Shown in pieces: positions 22,268-32,829 of a stretch of DNA of 38,872 nucleotides. Within the stretch, counting starts at the first letter, position 1. Every line of letters starts with the position of its first letter. Source of the DNA: a virus; IMG/VR virus record IMGVR_UViG_3300032282_002757, positions 1 through 38,872 of that record; one strand, 5' to 3'. The notes beneath the pieces were generated by a model. That model saw nothing but the letters and a program-made list of their open reading frames with translations, was not told where the DNA came from and did no database searches. The position numbers and the translations under genes are program-made.

Positions 22268-25200
22268 ATGGCAGTCTTAACTACTAAACAAAAAGTTGAT
22301 CTTGTTAATAATTTTATAACTGCTGTCGAAAGTAATAATAATTCTTATTATTGTTTTGTCGGAAAGGCAGAACCATGGCGTGATGCCAGTGGTAATATAG
22401 ATGAAACTAAGATTCAAGATTCTGTAGATTCTGTCATGGCTACGGAACAAAATATCTATTCTAATATGGTCTATGGTAAAAAACTATTAGCAGAAGATAT
22501 CATCCATATGACCAAAAGATATAATTGGAATTATGGTGAAATTTATACACGTTATAATAACGAAGATAAAGACATATATGATAAAAATTTTTATGTGATC
22601 AATCATGTTAATGAGGTGTATAAGTGTATACACAATGGTTATTCACCATCTTTGCCAGATGGTCGACCTTCTACAGTAGAACCTAGTATCCCACAAACTT
22701 CTGGTAATTTTGAAACTCGTGATGGTTATATTTGGAAATATATGTTCACTTGTAATCCTACAGATTATGATAGTTTTCAAACTTCCAACTATATCCCAGT
22801 GACTCCCAATAATGATGTTATTGCCAATTCTATACCAGGCACTATTGATTTTATAACTTTAGATAATCCTGGTCAAGGGTACGAAGTTTTCGAAGAAGGT
22901 TTTTTGAAAGGTATCGTTAATAATTATGTGGTAGAACTCGCTCCTACTTCTTCAGAAATAGATAATTATTACACTAATTGCTCGATTTACATAAAGGCTG
23001 GTGGTGGAGCTGGTCAAATTAGAAGAGTTTCTGGTTATAGTGGTATAGATAAAAGATTGAGTGTAGATCCAAATTTCAACTATTACGAAAAGCTAGACCT
23101 ACAAAACATTAATGGAGAATTTGAACTCGGTGCTTTGGTTTTTCAAAGACTAGTTAATACTACATATTTGTATAAAAGTGGTTATTTCAATACTGGAGAT
23201 GTATTGACTCAGGTAGAAGATGGCGGTGTAGCTAAACTACGTAGAGCAAACACTACAGTTATGGTTTTTGATAATTTGAGCAATACTCATTTTACTTCCA
23301 ATTATCCTATAATCAACACCAGTGAATCACCAATACAAAAAACTGGTTTGGTCAATATAACATCAGGTAATAATATTATCGAAAGTGATTACGATACTGC
23401 TTTCGAAACAGATTATGCCGTCAATCAATACATATTAGTTGGCGAAGATTCAAATACGAACATTAGAAGAATTGTTTCTATCAATGCTATAGCTATTGAA
23501 GTAGACAGCCCATTTTTAAACAATTTAAATAGTGCGAATAACTATTTGGTGAATAATGCTATTTTTCCAGAATCTGTGACCAATCATACAAATGAAGGTT
23601 CTATAGTTTTTGTTAATTTGAATTCTTCACAAATAACTTATGGAAATACTATTCCTGTTGGTGAGAATTTTGTTATAGGTGAAATAGTAGACTTAGTAGA
23701 CAGTTCAAATACTTCTCAAGGTGCAAATGGTATAGTTTCTTTTGCTAACACCACAACTCTTATTTTGACAGATGTACAAAATGGTGGAGGTATACAAAGT
23801 AACCTTTACTTAAGAGGTTTGACTAGCGAGGTGAGGTCGCAAATCATAACAAATGACACTTATCCATTTGTAACTGTAGAAACTATAAAGGGTGGTTTTT
23901 CTACTGGTTTTGAGGTTATTTCTAATTACGCCAATGGCGTGCCTTCTGGTAACGCCATCGCTGTATTCAAAGAAACTAGTCCTAATGAAAAATCAGAATA
24001 TATAATTTCGCCTCAAATAATAGTTTCTGGAGACGGCAATGGTGCGATGGCGTATTCAACTGTAGATTTGTCTGGTCAAAATCCATCAAGAGCTATCACT
24101 TCTATAACCATGATAGATCATGGCAGAAATTATACAAGAGCTAATGTTTCTATAATTTCTCCGCAAGGCAGTAATGCTATTATGACAGCACAAGTTAGTC
24201 CTGTGCACGGTCATGGCTATGACGCTTATACAGAACTAGCAGCAAAGTATTGTGGTATATCTAAAAAATTCGATACAGCTCAAAATGAATCTTATTACCT
24301 ACCTCTTTATGGTTCTTATAGAACTGTGGGTATCATTAAAAACCCTCAATTTAAAGATGTAGTTTTCGAAGTCGGAAACTTTGATAGAGTTAAATTAAAT
24401 ATAGCCAACACTAGTGGAGTTTTTGAAGCTGGGGAGATAGTTGTACAACCTTATTCTAATTCAGCTGGTATAGTGGTTTATTCTAATAGTTCTATGATAG
24501 AATTGAAAAACGTCAAAGGGACTTTCGCAAAAGATTCAGTCAATTTGGCGAATACGTCAACAGTGATTTATGGTTGGGTTTCTGATGCGAACACTCATTG
24601 TACAAATTCAGTACCTAGTGTATTCTCAACTTCTGCTCTAGGTTTCGACTCTATTATAGACTCTTCTACGGGCGCGAGCGCGAAGCTCACAGAAGTTATT
24701 TCTGAAACCTTCATTAGGGCATCTAATGCTGTCGGTTCGTTTTTAGATAATGACTATATTTACGAAAGTTACAGTAACACTTATGCGAATATAGTTGGTA
24801 TATATACTTCTAACGGAACTGTAGATTCCACTACAAATTATGGTTTAAGATTCAATCAAACTGCAAGATTAACCCTATCTTCTAACACTAGAAATTTTGA
24901 CCTTTACGAGTATGTCACTCAAGAAGTTGTTTATGCTACTGGTAGAGTTATAAGTAAAATAGATGAATTAGACATAGTTTACGGTGATAATATAGATTGG
25001 GTTGTTGGCGAGGTATTGATAAATGACACAACTGGTTCTAATGCGATAATAACGTCAGTTAATAGTGTTGCTAATTTCATGAGTTTGGGTGCAGTTAATA
25101 ATGATAGTTTTAACGAAGAAGATAACAAACCGTTTAATGTTGGCGATACTATAAGAAATAACGATAATACTAAAAATACTACTATAAATACAGTATATAA

Positions 25201-25465
25201 TGTTTTAGTTTTAGACGATGTTAATAGTATAACCAGTACAAGCACTACGCCATTTATTGGAGAATTTAAAGTTAGTGATGTTGTAGGAGAATATAACGTT
25301 GTTGGAAACACTTCAGGGTCTGTTGCTACATTAACTTTGCCAAACTCAGTAAAGAAACCAGATTTTGTTAGAGAAAGTGGCGATGTAATTTATTTTGAAA
25401 ATGTAAATAAATTCGATAAAACTCCAGAGTCTACAGAACAACTCAAATTAATTATTAAATTCTAG
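22268..25465 (+). CDS. 8: gp8 baseplate wedge protein, greatly enlarged
   Basis: The gene encodes 1065 residues against 334 in T4. The N-terminal part aligns by eye with T4 gp8: YYCFVGKAEPWRD at 27-39 (T4 FITFGRSEPW), EVYKCIHNG, then DGYIWKYMFTC at 152-162 (T4 DGYVWKYLFEI). The very C-terminus, RESGDVIYFENVNKFDKTPE then STEQLKLIIKF, matches T4 HSGEMIYMENRPPI and TEEINILFTF. About 700 residues of strand-rich, Asn/Ser/Thr-rich sequence separate these two halves, with FHGYDAYTEL-like HGHGYDAYTELAAKYCG in the middle. gp8 dimers bind gp7, gp10 and gp6 in the wedge. The insertions probably form extra domains on the baseplate surface. Confidence 0.82.
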   Translation: MAVLTTKQKVDLVNNFITAVESNNNSYYCFVGKAEPWRDASGNIDETKIQDSVDSVMATEQNIYSNMVYGKKLLAEDIIHMTKRYNWNYGEIYTRYNNEDKDIYDKNFYVINHVNEVYKCIHNGYSPSLPDGRPSTVEPSIPQTSGNFETRDGYIWKYMFTCNPTDYDSFQTSNYIPVTPNNDVIANSIPGTIDFITLDNPGQGYEVFEEGFLKGIVNNYVVELAPTSSEIDNYYTNCSIYIKAGGGAGQIRRVSGYSGIDKRLSVDPNFNYYEKLDLQNINGEFELGALVFQRLVNTTYLYKSGYFNTGDVLTQVEDGGVAKLRRANTTVMVFDNLSNTHFTSNYPIINTSESPIQKTGLVNITSGNNIIESDYDTAFETDYAVNQYILVGEDSNTNIRRIVSINAIAIEVDSPFLNNLNSANNYLVNNAIFPESVTNHTNEGSIVFVNLNSSQITYGNTIPVGENFVIGEIVDLVDSSNTSQGANGIVSFANTTTLILTDVQNGGGIQSNLYLRGLTSEVRSQIITNDTYPFVTVETIKGGFSTGFEVISNYANGVPSGNAIAVFKETSPNEKSEYIISPQIIVSGDGNGAMAYSTVDLSGQNPSRAITSITMIDHGRNYTRANVSIISPQGSNAIMTAQVSPVHGHGYDAYTELAAKYCGISKKFDTAQNESYYLPLYGSYRTVGIIKNPQFKDVVFEVGNFDRVKLNIANTSGVFEAGEIVVQPYSNSAGIVVYSNSSMIELKNVKGTFAKDSVNLANTSTVIYGWVSDANTHCTNSVPSVFSTSALGFDSIIDSSTGASAKLTEVISETFIRASNAVGSFLDNDYIYESYSNTYANIVGIYTSNGTVDSTTNYGLRFNQTARLTLSSNTRNFDLYEYVTQEVVYATGRVISKIDELDIVYGDNIDWVVGEVLINDTTGSNAIITSVNSVANFMSLGAVNNDSFNEEDNKPFNVGDTIRNNDNTKNTTINTVYNVLVLDDVNSITSTSTTPFIGEFKVSDVVGEYNVVGNTSGSVATLTLPNSVKKPDFVRESGDVIYFENVNKFDKTPESTEQLKLIIKF

Positions 25466-25473
25466 AGGAAATA

Positions 25474-28400
25474 ATGCCATCAAATACATCACTACTTGAC
25501 ACAAATTTGAACACTAGTCCGTATTTTGACGATTATGACCCTAGTAAACAGTTTCATAAAGTTCTGTTTAAGCCAAGAACTGCGGTTCAAACTAGAGAAC
25601 TCAATCAACTACAAAGTATTTTACAACAGCAAATTTCTTATTTTGGAAAAAATATATATAAAGAAGGTTCTGTTATAGATGGTTGTGAATTCAATTTCGA
25701 TCGTCAGTATTTTTATGTAAAGTTGAATGACACTTATGCTAATGGTACAGCTCTAACTGTTTCTGACCTTAAAGGATTATCAGTATATAACGGTAATGGT
25801 TTGAAGGCAGAAGTTGTAGAAACTGTTAACGGTCTATTGTCAGCAGATCCTAATTTGAATACTATTTATTTGAAGTACAAAAATTCAGGCACTTATGCTA
25901 ATGGTTCAGTTCAAAAGAATTTTGATAAGAACGAAAGTCTAGTGTTTTGTATAAATTCAGATGCTAATACTTACCAGGGTACTGTCCTTTCTGCTAACGT
26001 AACATATGCCAGCGGTCAAGGCTATTCTATGCACGTTAATGATGGCGTAGTGTTTAAAAAAGGACATTTTTTATACGTAGCAAACCAAAGCGTCATAGTT
26101 GAAAAATATAGTAATGTACCAAATGAAGTTTCTGTCGGTTTTGATGCTATAGAAAGTATAGTTGGTCCAAATAATGATGAAAGTCTTTTTGACAATGCTG
26201 CTGGTTCACCAAATTACGCAGCTCCAGGAGCTGATCGTTTAAAGTTAACACCTAAGCTTATCGTAAGATCTTCTAGCACTGCAAATACACAATCTTTCTT
26301 TTCTCTTGTAGATTTTAAAGAGGGTGCGCCTGTAACTATAAGAAATGACGTACAGTTCAATTCTGTAGCTAAAGAAGTTGCTCGTAGAACTTATGAAACC
26401 AATGGCAATTTCGTAGTATCTCCATTCGTTGTTACTTCTGCACCTATCGCAAATACTTTAAATGAGTATTATGCTAACAATTTCAACGCTGTTGTCGGTA
26501 AAGGGTTAGGTTACGTCGAAGGTTATAGAGTTGAATTTTTAAGCGATGTCGCTACTAGAGTAAGAAAAGGTACAGATTACAGAACTTTATCTGGTCAATC
26601 TGTATCATTGAATTTCGGTTATTACGTATTAGTTAATGAATTTTCTGGTTCTTTTGGTGATTCTAATTCGATCATAGAAGTAGAACTTCATAATGTTGCT
26701 AAAAAATCTATATCGGATGCTAGACAATTTCTTTCAGTTACTGTTTCTTCTGGAACTAAAATCGGTAAAGCTTATGTAAGAGGATGTAGTTTTGATAACG
26801 GCATTCAAGGTGTTTCCTCGGCGCAATATAGATTATATCTTTTCGATATAGAAATGAATCCTGGTTTGAACTTTAACGATGTTAAAAGCGTTGTTTATAA
26901 AGAATTAGATGTTATGGGTGTTGCAGATATTATTACTGTATACAATCCAACTTTGGATAGTAACACGGCATCTATATACAATCCATCTATTAATATGATG
27001 TTATTCCCATTTGGTCAAAAGGCGATAAAAGCTGACGGTTTTGGTAACACTTCGTTCACGTATAGAAAACTTTCAACTGCAAATATGTTAGAAGACGGTA
27101 CTGCCACTGTGACCATTATCGGCACACCTGGTGGTGATGAATATTTCGCATACAACGGCACTTTGTCTATAAATCAAATGAATGACTTTCTAGTTGTTCC
27201 TTCTTCTGATGGATTTTCTGATTATAAAAGTGGCACGGTACAAACATACACCACTAATACTGCAATCAGAGGTACGGGTACATATTTCGTAACCGATTAC
27301 GTTGTTGGTGATAAGATATACACTAATGGTGACACAGTACGAACTATTGTTTCTATAAGCAATAATATTTTCTTGACTGCTGATGCTAATGGTAGTGTTT
27401 CTTCTTCTGGTTTAAGTCACCAAAAGGCTTTCATCATAGGCAATCCTATTCCCTTTTCTGGTAATAGAAATAGAAGCATGACTGTTTCTGATACGGTTTT
27501 GAATATTGATATCGGAGAAACTGCGAATGCAGAATTCGGTTTAGACATCACTCATTCTATAAGAAGAACAAACACTATACCGATTAAAAAAGATATAGTT
27601 AGAGATGTTTATGTTAAGATTGATTGTTCTAATAACGACAATGGTCATATTGGCCCATGGTGTATCGGTCTACCAGACATTTACAAATTAGAAGCAGTGT
27701 ATATCGATTATTCTGGTCAAAAGTCTTATTCTGCTAGTGGTACAGATTACAAAGATAATTTCACCTTAGATAATGGTCAAAGAGATACTTATTACGATTT
27801 GGCTTACTTGTCTGTTAAAAATAATTCAATAACTAATAAATTAACTAGTTCCACTACTATGTTGTTGAAGCTTTCTACTTTCGTTATAGGTACTTCGCAA
27901 GGCAAGGGTTTCTTTACTTGTAACTCTTATCCTATTGACGACGTGAATACTTCTAATAATTTGGCCATCAGTACCTCTAAAATACCGATTTATTATTCTC
28001 AAATTGGTAAACTTTATGATTTGAGAGACTGTGTCGACTTTAGACCATATGTCAGTAACACTGCGGTAGTTAATACTAATATATCATATGCTACTGTCAA
28101 TCCTTCTACTTCTGTAACATTTAACAATGCTCCATTTTTACCTTCGCCAGATACGAGTTTCTTGACTGATGTTGAGTATTATATTGGTAGAGTAGATAGA
28201 CTTTCTATTGATATTAATGGTAATGTTATAGTCACTGAAGGTATACCTGATGCTTCTAGACCACAAGCTCCTCTAGAACTGAATCAAACTATGTCTTTAT
28301 CATTGATGCGTATACCGCCTTATCCTTCTTTGACTACCAAAGAAGCTAAAGAAAATAACAGATATGATATAGCAGTATCTACACAACCTTCTCAGAATAA

Positions 28401-29112
28401 AAGATACACTATGAGGGATATCGCTAAATTCGATAAACGTATAACGAATTTAGAGTATTATACTTCTTTGTCTATGTTAGAATCTTCTGCTGCTACTCTA
28501 CAAGTGAGAAGTTCTTCGACAGGTCAAACTAGATTTCAAAATGGTATTTTTGTTGATAGTTTCAATGGGTTTGATCTATCTAATACAAAACACCCAATGT
28601 TTTATATAGCTATAGATCCTGATAAAACACAATTAAGACCTGCATTCGTGCAAGTTAGATCAGATTTCGTTTTTGATGAAGGTATTAGCACTAACGTAAC
28701 TAAGCATGGCGAACTAGTCATGTTAAACCACACGAGTAATAATGTTTTCATAGTTCAAAATTTTGCCTCTAAATATCATAATGTGGTAGAAGGTAATGTT
28801 TATACTTGGAGAGGTAGAATCACATTAACACCTTCTGGTTCGCAAGCTCCGGATATTACAGCACCTGTTGACGTCGTTAACAATTTAGATCTTGCACAAA
28901 ATTGGATAAACCTACAGCAAGCTTGGGGTACACAATGGAATAACTGGTCTCTCGGACCGACAACTTATGCTGACACTTTGATAAGCGCCACAGCCGACGA
29001 CGGTGGTAAACATGTTACGAATTTCGATACGGATAAAATAGCTAAACCTGTCGATACGAAATTGGGCAATGGTGTAACTGATGAAAAAGGTATACCGTTA
29101 ACAAACTTTTAA
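25474..29112 (+). CDS. DUF4815-type virion structural protein
   Basis: The gene encodes 1212 residues. AGAGGAAATA precedes the ATG. The N-terminus is characteristic of DUF4815: NLNTSPYFDDYDPSKQFHKV, then LFKPRTAVQTRELNQLQSIL and FGKNIYKEGSVIDGCEFNF. It continues with strand-rich repeats and a C-terminal helical piece containing RYTMRDIAKFDKRITNLEYY and TSLSMLESSA. In T4-type phages of cyanobacteria and relatives such proteins lie after gp8 and are baseplate or proximal fibre components; a role near T4 gp10 is possible. The product seems to end early compared with longer homologues, the rest being in the next two genes. Confidence 0.78.
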   Translation: MPSNTSLLDTNLNTSPYFDDYDPSKQFHKVLFKPRTAVQTRELNQLQSILQQQISYFGKNIYKEGSVIDGCEFNFDRQYFYVKLNDTYANGTALTVSDLKGLSVYNGNGLKAEVVETVNGLLSADPNLNTIYLKYKNSGTYANGSVQKNFDKNESLVFCINSDANTYQGTVLSANVTYASGQGYSMHVNDGVVFKKGHFLYVANQSVIVEKYSNVPNEVSVGFDAIESIVGPNNDESLFDNAAGSPNYAAPGADRLKLTPKLIVRSSSTANTQSFFSLVDFKEGAPVTIRNDVQFNSVAKEVARRTYETNGNFVVSPFVVTSAPIANTLNEYYANNFNAVVGKGLGYVEGYRVEFLSDVATRVRKGTDYRTLSGQSVSLNFGYYVLVNEFSGSFGDSNSIIEVELHNVAKKSISDARQFLSVTVSSGTKIGKAYVRGCSFDNGIQGVSSAQYRLYLFDIEMNPGLNFNDVKSVVYKELDVMGVADIITVYNPTLDSNTASIYNPSINMMLFPFGQKAIKADGFGNTSFTYRKLSTANMLEDGTATVTIIGTPGGDEYFAYNGTLSINQMNDFLVVPSSDGFSDYKSGTVQTYTTNTAIRGTGTYFVTDYVVGDKIYTNGDTVRTIVSISNNIFLTADANGSVSSSGLSHQKAFIIGNPIPFSGNRNRSMTVSDTVLNIDIGETANAEFGLDITHSIRRTNTIPIKKDIVRDVYVKIDCSNNDNGHIGPWCIGLPDIYKLEAVYIDYSGQKSYSASGTDYKDNFTLDNGQRDTYYDLAYLSVKNNSITNKLTSSTTMLLKLSTFVIGTSQGKGFFTCNSYPIDDVNTSNNLAISTSKIPIYYSQIGKLYDLRDCVDFRPYVSNTAVVNTNISYATVNPSTSVTFNNAPFLPSPDTSFLTDVEYYIGRVDRLSIDINGNVIVTEGIPDASRPQAPLELNQTMSLSLMRIPPYPSLTTKEAKENNRYDIAVSTQPSQNKRYTMRDIAKFDKRITNLEYYTSLSMLESSAATLQVRSSSTGQTRFQNGIFVDSFNGFDLSNTKHPMFYIAIDPDKTQLRPAFVQVRSDFVFDEGISTNVTKHGELVMLNHTSNNVFIVQNFASKYHNVVEGNVYTWRGRITLTPSGSQAPDITAPVDVVNNLDLAQNWINLQQAWGTQWNNWSLGPTTYADTLISATADDGGKHVTNFDTDKIAKPVDTKLGNGVTDEKGIPLTNF

Positions 29113-29133
29113 TAGAATTGTATAGGATCTAAA

Positions 29134-30306
29134 ATGGCAATACAATCAGGTACATTAACCACAACAACCACTCAAACTCTCCAAACCACTCAACAAACCG
29201 TCAAAATGTTGGGTACTTCGCTCAGTAATAAAACAAGTGACACTCAAATCGATTTGGGTAACTGGGTAAGTAATATAAGTATTTTACCTTATCTTAAATC
29301 AGTGACTATAGAATTTGCAGCAAGAGGTTTAAAACCTAATACTAGGCTTTATGCTTATTTTGGAGATGTTCCAGTTTCTGGGTGGGTTGCTCCGAAATTG
29401 GCTGGTTATGCTGCAGGATCTGTTGAAGGTCATGCTCAAACAGAACCTTTAGGAACTCCTTTATATTCAGATAGCCTTGGAAATTGTGATGGTATTTTCA
29501 CTATACCACCAGAAAGATTTAAGTCTCAAGAAATAACTTTCAGACTTGTTGATATTTCTAGTTTATCAGAAGGCGAAGATGCTATAACTACAGAAGCAGA
29601 CGGTGTTTATTATGGTAGCACTCTTGCCGTGCAAAAAGGTAATAGTTTATTAAACACTAGACAAACTGTAGTTTCTCTCGTAGAACAGAAAGCGCAATAT
29701 AGAGTAAATGGTTTGGCAGTAGATCAAAATGTATCACAAAGCTTTTTGGAAGATCCACCGCCTCCAGGTTCTGGTGGAGGAGGTTCTGGGTGTGGTTGTG
29801 GATCTATTATTTGTACCAAACTTTATGAACTTGGTTTAATGGATAAAGAAACATATGAGGCGGATAATCAGTTTGGTGAATATTTACGCCAGTCAGAAAA
29901 CTCTGATATTTATTGGGGCTATATACGCTGGGCTTCTATCGTTGTTAATTGGATGTCAGGTAATACACCAAATGTTATGTTTTGGATTAGAGATTTAGAA
30001 AAACGTCGCGCTCGAGAGTTAGAGTTAACTTTGAAAATCACTCATCGCATCGCAACTCCATGGGCTGAACATATGCAGTTTTTAATGGGTCGTAGAGAAA
30101 CCGACAATAAAGTTGGTAAATTGATTATGTCTGTTGGTGTGCCTATCAGTAAATTGGTTAATAAATTACCGAAATTTAACAATAAAAATCCAGGCTGGTT
30201 TACTAAATGTTCTATGATTGGGTTATTTGTTATTCTTTATAACATCAGTAAAATGTTTGGTGGGAAATTCGGGTTTCCAGAACCAATAAATATAAAATCA
30301 GTTTAA
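29134..30306 (+). CDS. Virion protein: continuation module of DUF4815 type plus Cys-flanked C-terminal domain
   Basis: The gene encodes 390 residues. Residues about 55-165 (VTIEFAARGLKPNTRLYAYF, then LYSDSLGNCDGIFTIP and ITFRLVD) look like the module that follows the DUF4815 region in long T4-type structural proteins. A linker at 207-223, DPPPPGSGGGGSGCGCG, leads to a compact C-terminal domain (IICTKLYELGLMDKETYEAD, then IYWGYIRWASIVVNWM and TPWAEHMQFLMGRR). C220, C222 and C227 could bind a metal or form disulphides. The N-terminal 20 residues are Thr/Gln-rich. The gene probably makes a baseplate or fibre subunit. The function of the end domain is unknown. Confidence 0.6.
   Translation: MAIQSGTLTTTTTQTLQTTQQTVKMLGTSLSNKTSDTQIDLGNWVSNISILPYLKSVTIEFAARGLKPNTRLYAYFGDVPVSGWVAPKLAGYAAGSVEGHAQTEPLGTPLYSDSLGNCDGIFTIPPERFKSQEITFRLVDISSLSEGEDAITTEADGVYYGSTLAVQKGNSLLNTRQTVVSLVEQKAQYRVNGLAVDQNVSQSFLEDPPPPGSGGGGSGCGCGSIICTKLYELGLMDKETYEADNQFGEYLRQSENSDIYWGYIRWASIVVNWMSGNTPNVMFWIRDLEKRRARELELTLKITHRIATPWAEHMQFLMGRRETDNKVGKLIMSVGVPISKLVNKLPKFNNKNPGWFTKCSMIGLFVILYNISKMFGGKFGFPEPINIKSV
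30285..30292 (+). promoter_or_regulatory. Weak late promoter-like box AATAAATA
   Basis: It fits NATAAATA and is 24 bases before the next ATG, which has GGGGAT upstream. It lies in coding sequence that is AT-rich, so a chance match is quite possible. Confidence 0.3.
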
Positions 30307-30315
30307 GGGGATAAT

Positions 30316-32820
30316 ATGAAGCCGATTGGTCAAACTTTTTTTGTTAATGCGCCTGCAACTGGCGTTCCTGGTGTTTATATAACCAGAGTAGATTTATTTT
30401 TTAAATCTATAAGCACAGTTTTTGGTATAGAATTACAAATTAGAACAACTTCGAACGGTGTTCCCACACCAGAACGTTTGCCTTTTGCTTCTAAAACTAT
30501 ATATCCATACACGGGTCCTACCCCACCGCCTGTTACAACCCCTAATGTACCATTCGCGAGCGACAACGCAAGTATACCTACATCTTTCATTTTTGATACA
30601 CCAATATTCGTTCAAGCTGGAACTAGTTATGCTTTAGTATTGTTGTCTTTGGGCGACAACCCAGATTATAAAATTTGGACAGCTGAAATAGGTCAAACAG
30701 ATACAATTACTGGCACTCCAATTTATGAAAACAATCAAATTGGAGATTTGTTCATTTCTTCGAACGATATCAGTTGGGAACCAAACATAAACGAAGATAT
30801 GAAATTTATAATTTACACTGCTGAATTTACTGCTAGTTCGGGTTCAGCTATTTTTAGGTCTCCTAATGAAGATTATTTAGAATTAGATGATGTTGTTGGA
30901 ACCTATCAGATAGGTGAACCATTATATGTCGCTAATGATAAATTTAATATAGCGGTATTGCAAGTTTCTGGGCTTTCTGGTACTTTTACTGCTGGTGATT
31001 ATGTTTACCAATCTAATGGTTCTGCTAATACTGCTTATGGATATGTGTATGACGCTAACAATACGGTTATAAAGGTACAAAACACTTCAGCAGCTTTCGT
31101 TTCTTCTAATACAGTATTCAATACTTCTAGTGTTTCTAACGCTTACGTGACAGGTGTTTCTCAAAATGCTTCTATCGTAGCAGGATCAAATTCGTTTAGT
31201 GTTCCTGATACATCTATATTCTCGATCAACGATAAGATATATATCGGTAAAAGTAATTTTTCAAATTCTCAAATCGTAAAAGTTACGGCTATAACTAACA
31301 ACACAACATTAGCATTCAGTAACGCTTTTGTTAATGGTGCGAATACTTCCAATTTTACAGACACCAATTGTGTTTATGGTAAACTCAGACATAATGGCAC
31401 ATTAACTGCTGGTTTTGGTTCCACCATAGTTTATCCAGATTTTCAGCGTGCTATTTTAGATAACGTTACAAGCACAGAAGCTAATAATTTTGTTGGCGCT
31501 ATAGGTAAAAGACTGATTGGAAGATATAGTGGAGCTTCTAGTTTAATTCATGATGTTATCGACGTCCCATATAACCAAATTTCACCACAAATGCCATCGA
31601 TGGCTCCAAGTAACACTGGCATCAATTGGTCATTTACTGGTTTTAAAAATGACATAAATTATACTATAGATCCAGGTTACACGAGAGTTAGAGAAGGAGC
31701 ATCTAACGAACAAATAGATTATGAAAGAATTTTCGTTTCTAGAAGTAGAGAACTCACAAGTTTACCTATTGGTAGAATAGGTAACCGTTCTGTAAAAATT
31801 AAAGCAGATATGTATACAGCCAATAATAAAATTTCACCAGTTATTGATACCATATCTCACTATTCGCATTTTACTTTAAATCTTTGCGTCCCAGAATACG
31901 AATTAAGTGGTGCTTATTTAAATATCCAAAATGCCAATGGTAAATTTTCTAATGGTGCTGCTATCTATCAAGGTGGAGTTTCTGGTACTGTAAGATTTGC
32001 TAATTCTTCTTATGTTAGGGTGACTAATATATCTAATGGTATGTTTACTGCTAATAATACGACAATTGTTGGTTCGCCAGCAACGGTTAATGCTTTGATT
32101 TCTACTTCTATAGCATATAGCGAATCAAAAGACAATGGTTATTTCCGCAGTTCTAGATATATTTCTAAAAACGTAGTACTTGCTTCTTCTCAAAATTCAG
32201 AAGATATTTTGGTGTTCTTAGCTGCATACAGACCTACAGGAACAAATTTGAAAGTTTATACTAAGATACAAAACGAGCAAGATCCCGAGCTTTATGATGA
32301 TAAAGAATGGTCGTTGTTGAGCGAAAGAACTTCTCCTAGCTTATTGAGCAGTAGAGTTAACGTAGACGATTTAATAGAGTTATCTTATAGTTTCCCACAA
32401 AGTGTTAATATATCACCTAATAATAATATTTGCGATCTTTCTTCTAATAGTGTGACGATTAACGGACCATATTCTACTGCAGATTTAGATGTTGGTGATT
32501 ATGTGTACCTCACTGATGGTGATAATAAGAAATTTATTGTTAGAAAAATATCAAGTATACCAAATTCTAATACTATAGTATTAGAATCTAAACCATCATT
32601 TTCTTCTTCTAATATAGCTGTTGGTGTTATACCTGGTTTGATTTCTCAATCTGGCGCATTTTTGAACGATAGAAACAATTTTATAGTAAGATATGTAACA
32701 CCTAATGATTTAGTTTTTGATACTTACACTCAGTTTTCTATAAAAATAGTTCCAGTATCAACAACCACAGCTGTAGTGCCCAGAGTTGCTGATATGAGAG
32801 TAATAGCTATACAATCTTAA
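30316..32820 (+). CDS. Virion structural protein, C-terminal part of a DUF4815-type fibre/baseplate protein
   Basis: The gene encodes 834 residues from an ATG after TAAGGGGA. It begins at once with PIGQTFFVNAPATGVPGVYI then TRVDLFFKS and IELQIRTTSNGVPTPE. This reads like the internal DP-x-AQTF...SVDLFF...IRT-x-x-NG-P module of larger T4-type structural proteins, not like a natural N-terminus. The central region holds strand repeats rich in Asn/Ser (ANTAYGYVYDANNTVIKVQ). The C-terminal third (NVVLASSQNSEDILVFLAAY, then RPTGTNLKVYTKIQN) matches the end module of the same class. It probably assembles with the two preceding products. Confidence 0.65.
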   Translation: MKPIGQTFFVNAPATGVPGVYITRVDLFFKSISTVFGIELQIRTTSNGVPTPERLPFASKTIYPYTGPTPPPVTTPNVPFASDNASIPTSFIFDTPIFVQAGTSYALVLLSLGDNPDYKIWTAEIGQTDTITGTPIYENNQIGDLFISSNDISWEPNINEDMKFIIYTAEFTASSGSAIFRSPNEDYLELDDVVGTYQIGEPLYVANDKFNIAVLQVSGLSGTFTAGDYVYQSNGSANTAYGYVYDANNTVIKVQNTSAAFVSSNTVFNTSSVSNAYVTGVSQNASIVAGSNSFSVPDTSIFSINDKIYIGKSNFSNSQIVKVTAITNNTTLAFSNAFVNGANTSNFTDTNCVYGKLRHNGTLTAGFGSTIVYPDFQRAILDNVTSTEANNFVGAIGKRLIGRYSGASSLIHDVIDVPYNQISPQMPSMAPSNTGINWSFTGFKNDINYTIDPGYTRVREGASNEQIDYERIFVSRSRELTSLPIGRIGNRSVKIKADMYTANNKISPVIDTISHYSHFTLNLCVPEYELSGAYLNIQNANGKFSNGAAIYQGGVSGTVRFANSSYVRVTNISNGMFTANNTTIVGSPATVNALISTSIAYSESKDNGYFRSSRYISKNVVLASSQNSEDILVFLAAYRPTGTNLKVYTKIQNEQDPELYDDKEWSLLSERTSPSLLSSRVNVDDLIELSYSFPQSVNISPNNNICDLSSNSVTINGPYSTADLDVGDYVYLTDGDNKKFIVRKISSIPNSNTIVLESKPSFSSSNIAVGVIPGLISQSGAFLNDRNNFIVRYVTPNDLVFDTYTQFSIKIVPVSTTTAVVPRVADMRVIAIQS

Positions 32821-32829
32821 GAGGTTTTT

